DNA from: Pelagibacterales bacterium MED-G40
GTDB taxonomy: Bacteria > Pseudomonadota > Alphaproteobacteria > Pelagibacterales > Pelagibacteraceae
Assembly: GCA_002457515.1 (NCBI GenBank)
Contig: NTJN01000001.1
Span: 186,001-250,000, forward strand
DNA length: 64,000 nucleotides
Direction of reading: 5' to 3'
Both the position numbers and the translations under genes were made by a program. Below the pieces are notes generated by a model. The model saw nothing but the letters and a program-made list of their open reading frames with translations, was not told the origin of the DNA and did not search any database. This document shows positions 39,213 through 47,034 of the stretch, one piece after another; position 1 is the stretch's first letter; each line of letters opens with the position of its first letter.

Positions 39213-41540
39213 ATGAATCAAACTATTCAAAGTAAGATTAAAGACAGAATTCAAGAAGATATTTCTCCAACTCGCAATCTATCTGGTTTACATTTAAAAA
39301 TAATTTTTAGTATAGCAATTCTTTGGACCTTATTTCAACTTTGGTATGCATCTCCATTTCCATTTTGGTTTAATTTTGGAATGTTTAAAGGTTTACCTGC
39401 AAGGGCAATACACTTGGGTTTTGCTTTAACCTTAACTTTTTTAATTTTTCCGATCACTAGAGGAAAAAAAATTTCAATTTTTGATATTCTCATTAGTATT
39501 ATTGCTGCATTTTGCTGTTTATACATATATTTCTTTTATGACGATCTCGTTAATAGAGGTGGAATACTTTTAATAAAAGAAATATTCGGATTTAAAGTTC
39601 CAGTAGAACTTATTATAGGCACCATTGGTATTATAATATTATTAGAAGCCACAAGACGAGCTATAGGATTACCTTTAGTTATAATTGCTATTTGCTTTCT
39701 ATTATTTTCATATTTTGGGAAATACGCACCTGATATTATTTCTCATGGAGGTCTTTCTATAAAAAGATTAGTCGGATTTCAATGGTTTGATCAAGAAGCA
39801 ATATTTGGGATACCAATTGGTGTTTCTGTAGATTTTATTTTCTTATTTGTACTTTTTGGAGCATTACTAGAAACTGCTGGAGGGGGGAAATATTTTTTAG
39901 ATTTAGCATTTGCTATGGTTGGTAAAATGAGAGGAGGACCTGCTAAAGCTGCAATCCTAGGATCTGGAATGACAGGAATGATCTCAGGTTCATCAATCGC
40001 TAACACAGTTACAACAGGAACTTTTACAATTCCAATCATGAAAAAAACTGGTTTTTCACAAGAGAAAGCAGGAGCCATTGAAGTTTCATCTTCAGTAAAT
40101 GGGCAAATAATGCCCCCAGTTATGGGAGCTGCAGCATTTGTAATGGCAAGCTTCATAGGTGTTACTTATTTTGAAGTGGTAAAGCATGCCTTTTTGCCTG
40201 CTGTAATTTCATATATCGCACTGTTTTATATATCTCATCTTGAAGCACTTAAATTAGGTCTCAAGGGCATGGATGATGCTGATGTCCCTCATTTAAAGAA
40301 AACTTTTTTATCCGGCCTTCATTTTTTAATACCTATTTTTGTTTTAATTTTTCTACTTGTTTACATGAGATACACTGCAGGTTTTTCTATTTTTTATGCA
40401 ACTATTTCTTTAATCCTAGTGAATTTGATTAATCGTGTTATTAAAAACTCAGATTTTAAAATTGGCCTGATTGAGTGGTGGAACCAAACTATTATAGGTC
40501 TGCAAAAAGGTGCAATCAATATGGTAGGAGTTGGAATTGCAATTGCGACAGCAGGCATAATAGTTGGAGCAGTTGGTTCTACAGGATTAAGCACTAATTT
40601 AATTATAGTTATTGAGACAATAGCCAGAGACAATGTAATTATATTAATTTTATTAACTATTCTGCTTTGTTTACTTCTAGGTATGGGTCTTCCAACCACT
40701 GCAAATTATGTTGTAGTTGCCTCACTTATGGCTACCGTCCTAGTGGATGTTGGAAACGCTTCAGGGTACATCTTCCCCTTAATAGCTGTTCACTTATTTG
40801 TGTTTTATTTTGGTCTTATGGCCGACGTTACACCACCAGTTGGCTTAGCATCTTATGCTGCTGCTGCAATTTCTGGAGGCGATCCTTTAAAAACTGGGCT
40901 TCAAGCGATTTGGTACAGTCTAAGGACTGGTATTCTACCAATAGTATTTTTATTTAATCATGAACTTTTACTAATCGGTGTAGATAATTTATGGCAAGCT
41001 TTAATGGTAATAATCACCTCTCTAATTGGAATTTTGATTTTTACTTCTGCAACTCAACAATGGTTTATTAATAAATTAAGATGGTATGAAATTGTAGCCT
41101 TCTTAATTATTTCACTATCATTTTTAGCTCCAGATTATGTATTAAGTAAATTTTATCCCAAGTATAATGATCAAAAACTTACTGCCAAGAATATTCAAAG
41201 TTTAACATTAGACCCATCTAAAGAAGTTCACATTAAAGTTACAAGATTATCAGAGTATGGAGAAAGATATAAATTGTTTGTCATAGATAAAGGAAAATTT
41301 GAAAATAAATATAATCTAAAAGAGTTTGGGGTAACTGTTTTTGAGGAAAATAACCAACTTAAAGTAGATAAATTAAATTGGAAAGGGGAAGCTAAAAAAT
41401 CTGGAATACAAATAGGGGATATTATAAGCAATTTTAAAATTGAAAATCCAGAGCGTCCTAATAAAGCTATCGTCTATCCATTTGCTTCTTTTTTATTAAT
41501 TATTTTTGGATATTTAAATTACAGAAGAAAGAAGAATTAA
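39213..41540 (+). CDS. TRAP transporter fused permease (DctQM, DUF3394 tail)
   Basis: 775-aa membrane protein joining the small (4-helix) and large (12-helix) TRAP permease subunits, as TAXI systems do. Typical segments: GSGMTGMISGSSIANTVTTG, VNGQIMPPVMGAAAFVMA, LLLGMGLPTTANYVVVA, and ADVTPPVGLASYAAAAISGG. After the last main helix comes a soluble tail of about 100 residues ending in a PDZ-like DKLNWKGEAKKSGIQIGDII and then a final membrane helix; this fits the DUF3394 extension of TRAP permeases. It overlaps the convergent thioesterase by 4 nt. Confidence 0.93.
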   Translation: MNQTIQSKIKDRIQEDISPTRNLSGLHLKIIFSIAILWTLFQLWYASPFPFWFNFGMFKGLPARAIHLGFALTLTFLIFPITRGKKISIFDILISIIAAFCCLYIYFFYDDLVNRGGILLIKEIFGFKVPVELIIGTIGIIILLEATRRAIGLPLVIIAICFLLFSYFGKYAPDIISHGGLSIKRLVGFQWFDQEAIFGIPIGVSVDFIFLFVLFGALLETAGGGKYFLDLAFAMVGKMRGGPAKAAILGSGMTGMISGSSIANTVTTGTFTIPIMKKTGFSQEKAGAIEVSSSVNGQIMPPVMGAAAFVMASFIGVTYFEVVKHAFLPAVISYIALFYISHLEALKLGLKGMDDADVPHLKKTFLSGLHFLIPIFVLIFLLVYMRYTAGFSIFYATISLILVNLINRVIKNSDFKIGLIEWWNQTIIGLQKGAINMVGVGIAIATAGIIVGAVGSTGLSTNLIIVIETIARDNVIILILLTILLCLLLGMGLPTTANYVVVASLMATVLVDVGNASGYIFPLIAVHLFVFYFGLMADVTPPVGLASYAAAAISGGDPLKTGLQAIWYSLRTGILPIVFLFNHELLLIGVDNLWQALMVIITSLIGILIFTSATQQWFINKLRWYEIVAFLIISLSFLAPDYVLSKFYPKYNDQKLTAKNIQSLTLDPSKEVHIKVTRLSEYGERYKLFVIDKGKFENKYNLKEFGVTVFEENNQLKVDKLNWKGEAKKSGIQIGDIISNFKIENPERPNKAIVYPFASFLLIIFGYLNYRRKKN

Positions 41541-41917
41541 GATTTTAAAATTTTCCAAATACCTGAAGCTGTAGCAACTATATTTTCTGAACTACTTATT
41601 TTACTAGTTATAAATACTAGAGTATTTGTTTTTCTTTGTATTTTGACTTTCGTTAAAAGTTTCTGGCCCAAACTAGCTGCTCTTATAAATTTCATTTCCA
41701 AAGAAATGGTTACACATCTTTTGTTTCCTGACACTTGATGAGCCGCATTACCCATTCCTGTATCTGCAACAAACATAAGAAATCCACCATGAGCCATTTT
41801 TGCTGTATTAAGATGTATTTCTTTCACTTCACAATGATACTCGTAATTTGAGTCATCCAATTTTTTGCCTATCAAACCTCCAACGTGTGCAGAGTATCCT
41901 GATTTAGTTTCGTCCAT
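41537..41917 (-). CDS. PaaI-type hotdog thioesterase
   Basis: 126-aa hotdog-fold protein of the PaaI/4HBT group. The conserved segment HLNTAKMAHGGFLMFVADTG has the HGG motif and the acid residue; CVTISLEMKFIRAASLGQKL follows. ATG 41917 is chosen since AAAGGA stands three bases upstream; ATG 41932 is possible. Acyl-CoA substrate unknown. It overlaps the DMT transporter gene by 14 nt on the same strand. Confidence 0.85.
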   Translation of the reverse strand: MDETKSGYSAHVGGLIGKKLDDSNYEYHCEVKEIHLNTAKMAHGGFLMFVADTGMGNAAHQVSGNKRCVTISLEMKFIRAASLGQKLLTKVKIQRKTNTLVFITSKISSSENIVATASGIWKILKS

Positions 41918-42806
41918 ATTTCCTTTTATCATACATTGGTGCCAGTTGTGAAAAAATAACAGCTGATAAGATTATAATTATTCCAAAGATTTTATATTCA
42001 TTAAGGAACTGATCTAAAATAAACCAAGCTGCTATCGATGCAAAAACTCCCTCTAATGAAAATATTATTGCAGCCGGTGCTGGCGATAAGTGTTGAAGAG
42101 CAATTATTTGAAGTAAAAATGCAAACCCACTAGATAAAATACCCGCATAAAGTAGTTCACCTGCTTCTAAAGATAAAAGTTTGAAAGAAATTAATTCTAT
42201 TGAAGCCGCCGGTATAGCTGAAAGTATTGCTGCGATTAAACATTGGAAAGCTGCTATAGTTATTGGGTAATTAAATATTTTTAAAAATTTTGATACATAA
42301 ACAATATGAAGTGCCCAAAAAAAAGCTCCTACGACAACTAAAGAATCTCCAAGTCTTACTCTATAATTATCCAATTCACTTAAGAACAATCCTCCTAGTA
42401 AACACATCATAACGGCTGGCCAAACAGATTTATGTATGCTTTTTGAAAAAAGAAAGTAAGCAAGCACTGGCACTATAACTACATATAAAACGGTAAATAC
42501 TGCCGAGTTAGCTACATCAGTATATAATAAAGAAATTTGTTGAAATATATTTCCTCCTGCTAAAAAGAAACCTAATAAAAACATATTTGCTAGAATAATT
42601 TTAAAATTTGATTTTATTTTTACTATTTTTTTAAATTCAAAAATAAAAAAAAATGGTAATAAAGCAAAAAAACCCAAAAGCAATCTCGCAGCTGAAAAAG
42701 TCCAAGGACCTATGTAATCCATTCCAGTATCTTGGGCAATAAAAGCTGTACCCCATAGAAAAGAACATGAAACAGCACAAATTAATGAAAGTGTTCCTTT
42801 GTTCAT
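41904..42806 (-). CDS. DMT superfamily (EamA) transporter
   Basis: 300-aa integral membrane protein with ten predicted helices in two EamA repeats: first repeat GTLSLICAVSCSFLWGTAFI to about 140, second from VVVGAFFWALHIVYVS, with ISLEGVFASIAAWFIL matching the repeat-2 glutamate helix (FSLEG). Exporters of amino acids or metabolites are common in this group; the substrate here is unknown. Directly follows aceF. Confidence 0.88.
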   Translation of the reverse strand: MNKGTLSLICAVSCSFLWGTAFIAQDTGMDYIGPWTFSAARLLLGFFALLPFFFIFEFKKIVKIKSNFKIILANMFLLGFFLAGGNIFQQISLLYTDVANSAVFTVLYVVIVPVLAYFLFSKSIHKSVWPAVMMCLLGGLFLSELDNYRVRLGDSLVVVGAFFWALHIVYVSKFLKIFNYPITIAAFQCLIAAILSAIPAASIELISFKLLSLEAGELLYAGILSSGFAFLLQIIALQHLSPAPAAIIFSLEGVFASIAAWFILDQFLNEYKIFGIIIILSAVIFSQLAPMYDKRKYGRN

Positions 42807-43721
42807 TTAAACTGCCAATTTGAAAGCAAAGTCTTTACCCAAACTTTCTCCTAGATGAACGCAAAATCTAGCACCTTCAGCACCATCAATTAATCTATGA
42901 TCATAGGACAACGATATTGGAAGCATCTTTCTTATAATGAATTTACCATCAACTCTTTTTATTTTTTCAAAAGCTTTTCCTACACCAAGAATTGAAATTT
43001 CAGGCGGGTTAATAATTGGGGTAAAAAAGTTTCCTCCAATACCTCCTAAGCTTGAAATTGTCATTGATCCTCCAAAAAATTCTTTTTTTTTTATTTTCAA
43101 TTCTCTACATAATTTACTTACTCTTTTTAACTCCTCATAAATTTCTCTAAGACTCAATTGATCAACATTTCTTATTTTTGGCACCATTAAACCATGAGGT
43201 GTGTCCACAGCAAAACCAATATGAAAATATTTTTTAAAGATTATTTTGTTATTTTGGCTATCAAGAGATGCATTAAAATTAGGATACTTTTTTAGTGCAT
43301 TAACTACTGCTCTTGTTACAAAAGCAAGGGGACTAATTTTAATTTTTTCACCTGTGTAATGGTCTATTAAAGATGTTCGGAACTGTTCCATTTCTGTTAT
43401 ATCAATTTCATCATGTTGAGTTACATGAGGAATTTCTGTCCAAGATTTAACAAGTTGTGGACCAGATAATTTTTTAACTCTTGGTAGATCTTTAACCTCT
43501 ACTAAACCAAAAGCTTCGTGTGGATATTCCTCTATATCGATTTTTTTTTCAATTTTACCTTTATTTACAGAAACTTGGGATTTAACAAAATTTTTAATAT
43601 CTTCTTCAGTTACCCTTCCAGACCTTTGAGTTCCAGAAACCTCATTAATATTTGTACCTAGTTCTCTCGCGAATTTTCTCACTTTAGGACTGGCAGATTT
43701 AACTTTTTTAGATTTTGACAT
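42807..43721 (-). CDS. aceF: pyruvate dehydrogenase E2 without lipoyl domain
   Basis: 304-aa acyltransferase. It starts directly with the peripheral subunit-binding domain (residues 8-47, ASPKVRKFARELGTNINEV, RSGRVTEEDI) and continues with the catalytic domain: SWTEIPHVTQHDEIDITEME, VDTPHGLMVPKIRNVDQLSL, and LSYDHRLIDGAEGARF with the active-site His near 275. There is no N-terminal lipoyl domain, although E2 proteins of this kind usually carry one to three (430 aa or more). The lipoyl domain is found on the E1 protein encoded 2 nt upstream instead. Confidence 0.93.
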   Translation of the reverse strand: MSKSKKVKSASPKVRKFARELGTNINEVSGTQRSGRVTEEDIKNFVKSQVSVNKGKIEKKIDIEEYPHEAFGLVEVKDLPRVKKLSGPQLVKSWTEIPHVTQHDEIDITEMEQFRTSLIDHYTGEKIKISPLAFVTRAVVNALKKYPNFNASLDSQNNKIIFKKYFHIGFAVDTPHGLMVPKIRNVDQLSLREIYEELKRVSKLCRELKIKKKEFFGGSMTISSLGGIGGNFFTPIINPPEISILGVGKAFEKIKRVDGKFIIRKMLPISLSYDHRLIDGAEGARFCVHLGESLGKDFAFKLAV

Positions 43722-43723
43722 TA

Positions 43724-46700
43724 TTAAAGTTTTGTTGGAAATAATTTTTCTTGATCAATATTATATTTTTTTATTGCATTTTTTGCGTCTGTAGAAGCAA
43801 TTAACTGTTCATTCGCTAAAGCGCTCAATGTATAAGCAACTATATGTTCCTTATCTACCTCAAAAAATTTTCTTAAATTTTTTCTAGTATCACTTCTTCC
43901 ATATCCATCTGTTCCTAAAGCATAAAATTGTTTATCAGTATAAGGTCTTATTTGGTCAGAGAAGGATCTAGTGTAGTCAGAAGCCGCAACTATAGGACCA
44001 TCTCTTTTTTCAAAACACTTTTGAACATAGGATTTTTTTCTTTTTTCATTAGGATTTAAAAGATTCCATCTCTCAGTTTCCATGCCATCTTTTCGTAATT
44101 CATTAAAACTAGTTACACTCCAAACGTCGGAATCAATATTGTAATCTTTTGATAAAATTTTTGCAGCAGCGATAATTTCTCTTAAAATTGTTCCTGAACC
44201 CAATAATTGGACTTTTGTTTTCCCCTTATTATTATTTTCTTGAAATAAATATATTCCTTTGATTATGCCCTCATCGCATCCTTTTGGTTTTTCTGGATGA
44301 GGATAATTTTCATTCATAGCTGTGATGTAATAAAAAATATTTTCCTTTTTTTCATGCATTCTTCTAATTCCATCTCTTAGTATTATTCCCATCTCGTAAG
44401 TAAATGTTGGATCATAACTAACACAATTAGGAATATTAGAAGCTAACAAATGACTATGACCATCCTGGTGTTGCAACCCTTCTCCAGCTAAAGTTGTTCG
44501 ACCAGCCGTAGCTCCAATTAAAAACCCTCTAGCTTGAGAATCTCCTGCAGCCCACGCTAAATCTCCAACTCGTTGAAAACCAAACATAGAATAGAAAATA
44601 TAAATTGGAATCATTTCTAAATCATGATTTGTATAAGATGTTCCAGCTGCAATCCAAGATGACATAGCACCTGACTCAGTTATTCCTTCCTCCAACACTT
44701 GACCGCTTTTATCTTCTCTGTAAGAACTTAGTTGCTCCGAATCCACTGGCTCATATTTTTGTCCTTCGTGAGCATATATTCCAATTTTTTGAAAAAAACC
44801 CTCCATACCAAAAGTTCTTGCCTCATCAGGAATGATTGGAACTAATCTTGGTGAAAAATTTTTGTCTCTAAGAAGAGCAGTGAGCATTCGAACAAGCGCC
44901 ATAGTTGTTGACATTTCTTTATCACCTGTGGACTTCATAAAAGGCTCAAAAATATCTTTAGGAGGTGTTTTTATTGCTTTAGCAAAAGATGATCTTTCTG
45001 GAATAAAACCACCAAGTTTTAATCTTTTATCTTTTAAATATTTTATTTCCTCAGAATTTTCATGTGGTTTAAAATATTCAATATTTTTTACTTGTTTGTC
45101 GGTTAGCGGAACACCGAATCTATCTCTGTAGTACAGCAAATCTTTTTCATCAAGTTTTTTTTGTTGATGGGTAGTGTTCATACTTTCCCCAGATTTACCC
45201 ATACCATAACCTTTAATAGTTTTTGCCAAAATAACTGTTGGAGAGCCTTTATGCTGCATTGCTGTGTGATATGCCGCATAAACCTTATGAGGATCATGTC
45301 CTCCTCTATTTAATTTCCAAATATCTTTATCGGTCATTGCAGATACTAATTCTTTTAATTCAGGATATTTTCCAAAAAATTTATCTCTAACATACGATCC
45401 ACCTTTTGCTTTAAAAGCTTGATATTCTCCATCTACACACTCGTTCATTCTTTTTACTAGTAAACCAGTTTTATCTTTGGTTAATAATTGATCCCAATAC
45501 GAACCCCAAATCACCTTAATTACATTCCAGCCTGTACCTCTAAAACTTCCTTCAAGTTCTTGAATAATTTTCCCATTTCCTCTTACGGGTCCATCAAGTC
45601 TTTGAAGATTACAATTAATTACAAAAATTAAATTATCAAGTTTTTCTCTTGCAGCTAATCCAATTGCACCAAGTGATTCAGGTTCATCCATTTCACCATC
45701 CCCTAGGAAGACCCAAATTTTTCTACCTTCATCTTTTACCAATCCTCTATTAATCAAATATTTTAGGAATCGCGCCTGATAAATTGCCATGATTGGCCCA
45801 AGACCCATAGAGACGGTTGGGAATTGCCAGAAGTTAGGCATTAACCATGGATGAGGATATGAAGACAATCCACCCGCAGAAACTTCTTGTCTAAAACCGT
45901 CTAACTGTTTTGCTGTTAGTCTTCCTTCTAAAAATGCTCGAGCATACATCCCTGGAGCTGAGTGTCCTTGAAAATAAATCAAGTCTCCTCCAAATTTATT
46001 ATTTTTTGCTCTCCAAAAGTGATTCATTCCAACATCGTAAAGAGTAGCTGCTGAAGCAAAAGTTCCGATGTGACCACCAAGTTCAGAACTTTTTTTATTA
46101 GCCTTTACAACCATAGCAGCTGCATTCCATCTAATGTAAGCTCTTATTTTTTTTTCAATATTTTGGTCTCCAGGTGATTTTATTTCAGATTCTGGCGGTA
46201 TAGTATTTATATAAGGAGTAGTTCTAGTGTCTGGTAAAACCAAACCTGATTTATAAGCTTGATTTATAACTTTATTTAATAAATAACTTGCTCTTGAGGG
46301 GCCATCATTTTCTATTACAGAATTAAGAGAATCAATCCACTCATTGGTTTCTTCAGGGTCTATATCGTCTTTAGAAGCTGGTGCTGCAAATACTTTTTTA
46401 ACCTCCTTGATCGATTCCCCATCCTGTTTAATGACATTTTCAGTTTGTAAATTTCCATTAGTTTTCTGTTCATCTGTTTTTTCTGGCAACTTTTCAGTTT
46501 TGATTTCTTCTTTGGTTTCTGTTTCAGAATCTATCGCTTTGGCGCTGTCCATTGTTGCCAACAGGCTGCCTTGAGAAACTTTATCACCCACTTTAACTTT
46601 TACTTCTTTAATTTTTCCAGTTTCTGGAGAAGGAACTTCTACACTTGATTTGTCACTCTCTATGGTAACTATTGGATCATTTTTTTTTATTTGATCACCT

Positions 46701-46774
46701 GGTTTTATGAGTATTTCAATAACCTCTACGTTTTTAAAGTCGCCTATATCTGGTACAGAAATGTTTTGAGCCAT
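43724..46774 (-). CDS. aceE: pyruvate dehydrogenase E1 with N-terminal lipoyl domain
   Basis: 1016-aa homodimeric-type E1. Residues 1-78 are a lipoyl domain (ISVPDIGDFKNVEVIEILIK, lipoyl lysine K42 in IESDKSSVEVPSP). An acidic, Thr/Lys-rich linker follows to about 140. The E1 body (about 145-1016) has the ThDP motif LGDGEMDEPES, the FFQKIGIYAHEGQKYEP segment, and ITESGAMSSW. E. coli AceE is 887 aa and has no lipoyl domain. So the swinging arm is carried by E1 here. The frame is continuous; the linker shows no stop or shift. Confidence 0.95.
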   Translation of the reverse strand: MAQNISVPDIGDFKNVEVIEILIKPGDQIKKNDPIVTIESDKSSVEVPSPETGKIKEVKVKVGDKVSQGSLLATMDSAKAIDSETETKEEIKTEKLPEKTDEQKTNGNLQTENVIKQDGESIKEVKKVFAAPASKDDIDPEETNEWIDSLNSVIENDGPSRASYLLNKVINQAYKSGLVLPDTRTTPYINTIPPESEIKSPGDQNIEKKIRAYIRWNAAAMVVKANKKSSELGGHIGTFASAATLYDVGMNHFWRAKNNKFGGDLIYFQGHSAPGMYARAFLEGRLTAKQLDGFRQEVSAGGLSSYPHPWLMPNFWQFPTVSMGLGPIMAIYQARFLKYLINRGLVKDEGRKIWVFLGDGEMDEPESLGAIGLAAREKLDNLIFVINCNLQRLDGPVRGNGKIIQELEGSFRGTGWNVIKVIWGSYWDQLLTKDKTGLLVKRMNECVDGEYQAFKAKGGSYVRDKFFGKYPELKELVSAMTDKDIWKLNRGGHDPHKVYAAYHTAMQHKGSPTVILAKTIKGYGMGKSGESMNTTHQQKKLDEKDLLYYRDRFGVPLTDKQVKNIEYFKPHENSEEIKYLKDKRLKLGGFIPERSSFAKAIKTPPKDIFEPFMKSTGDKEMSTTMALVRMLTALLRDKNFSPRLVPIIPDEARTFGMEGFFQKIGIYAHEGQKYEPVDSEQLSSYREDKSGQVLEEGITESGAMSSWIAAGTSYTNHDLEMIPIYIFYSMFGFQRVGDLAWAAGDSQARGFLIGATAGRTTLAGEGLQHQDGHSHLLASNIPNCVSYDPTFTYEMGIILRDGIRRMHEKKENIFYYITAMNENYPHPEKPKGCDEGIIKGIYLFQENNNKGKTKVQLLGSGTILREIIAAAKILSKDYNIDSDVWSVTSFNELRKDGMETERWNLLNPNEKRKKSYVQKCFEKRDGPIVAASDYTRSFSDQIRPYTDKQFYALGTDGYGRSDTRKNLRKFFEVDKEHIVAYTLSALANEQLIASTDAKNAIKKYNIDQEKLFPTKL

Positions 46775-46782
46775 ATAATTAT

Positions 46783-46811
46783 ATTATAAACAGGATTGGA
46801 ACTTATTTAAA
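46783..46811 (-). promoter_or_regulatory. candidate promoter of aceE
   Basis: On the minus strand TTTAAA (46811-46806), 17-nt spacer and TATAAT (46788-46783, perfect) end only 8 nt before the ATG. A start at the usual distance would give an almost leaderless mRNA. Confidence 0.4.
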
Positions 46812-46817
46812 ATTGAA

Positions 46818-46846
46818 TTGACAATAAATAAAAAAATAACTGTTAA
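46818..46846 (+). promoter_or_regulatory. weak candidate promoter toward the acetoacetyl-CoA synthetase gene
   Basis: A perfect TTGACA (46818-46823) is followed after 17 nt by TGTTAA (46841-46846), and after 20 nt by TAAAAT. If used, it would make a leader of about 180 nt that includes the GC-richer island at 46880-46920. Confidence 0.3.
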
Positions 46847-46879
46847 AATTAACATTTTTGCCACATTTTAATCTTTTTT

Positions 46880-46920
46880 GAGCCTACTTGGGTATGGAGA
46901 ATAGAGCGGTGAAGTGGATA
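46880..46920 (+). other. GC-richer island in the leader before 47035
   Basis: 41 nt with 20 G/C (49%, mostly purine on the plus strand) stand in a surrounding AT-rich gap of 260 nt between aceE and the acetoacetyl-CoA synthetase gene. CCTACTT (46883-46889) can pair with AAGTGG (46912-46917) with one bulged base. No ORF and no known RNA family was recognised. It may be part of a structured leader or a binding site. Confidence 0.35.
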
Positions 46921-47034
46921 ATAAACATTTTTTTTAAAAGGAAAAAAATAAAGTCTAACGAGGCTTTAATAACACAAAAATTTTTACTCAAAAAATATCT
47001 GTTAAGATAACTCTATAAAAGTTAAGTTATTAAT

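Noticed and set aside
39791-40699. Two minus-strand open frames within the TRAP permease gene
   Set aside because: They are antisense to a well-supported membrane protein gene, have compositions expected of its reverse complement, and show no family motif.
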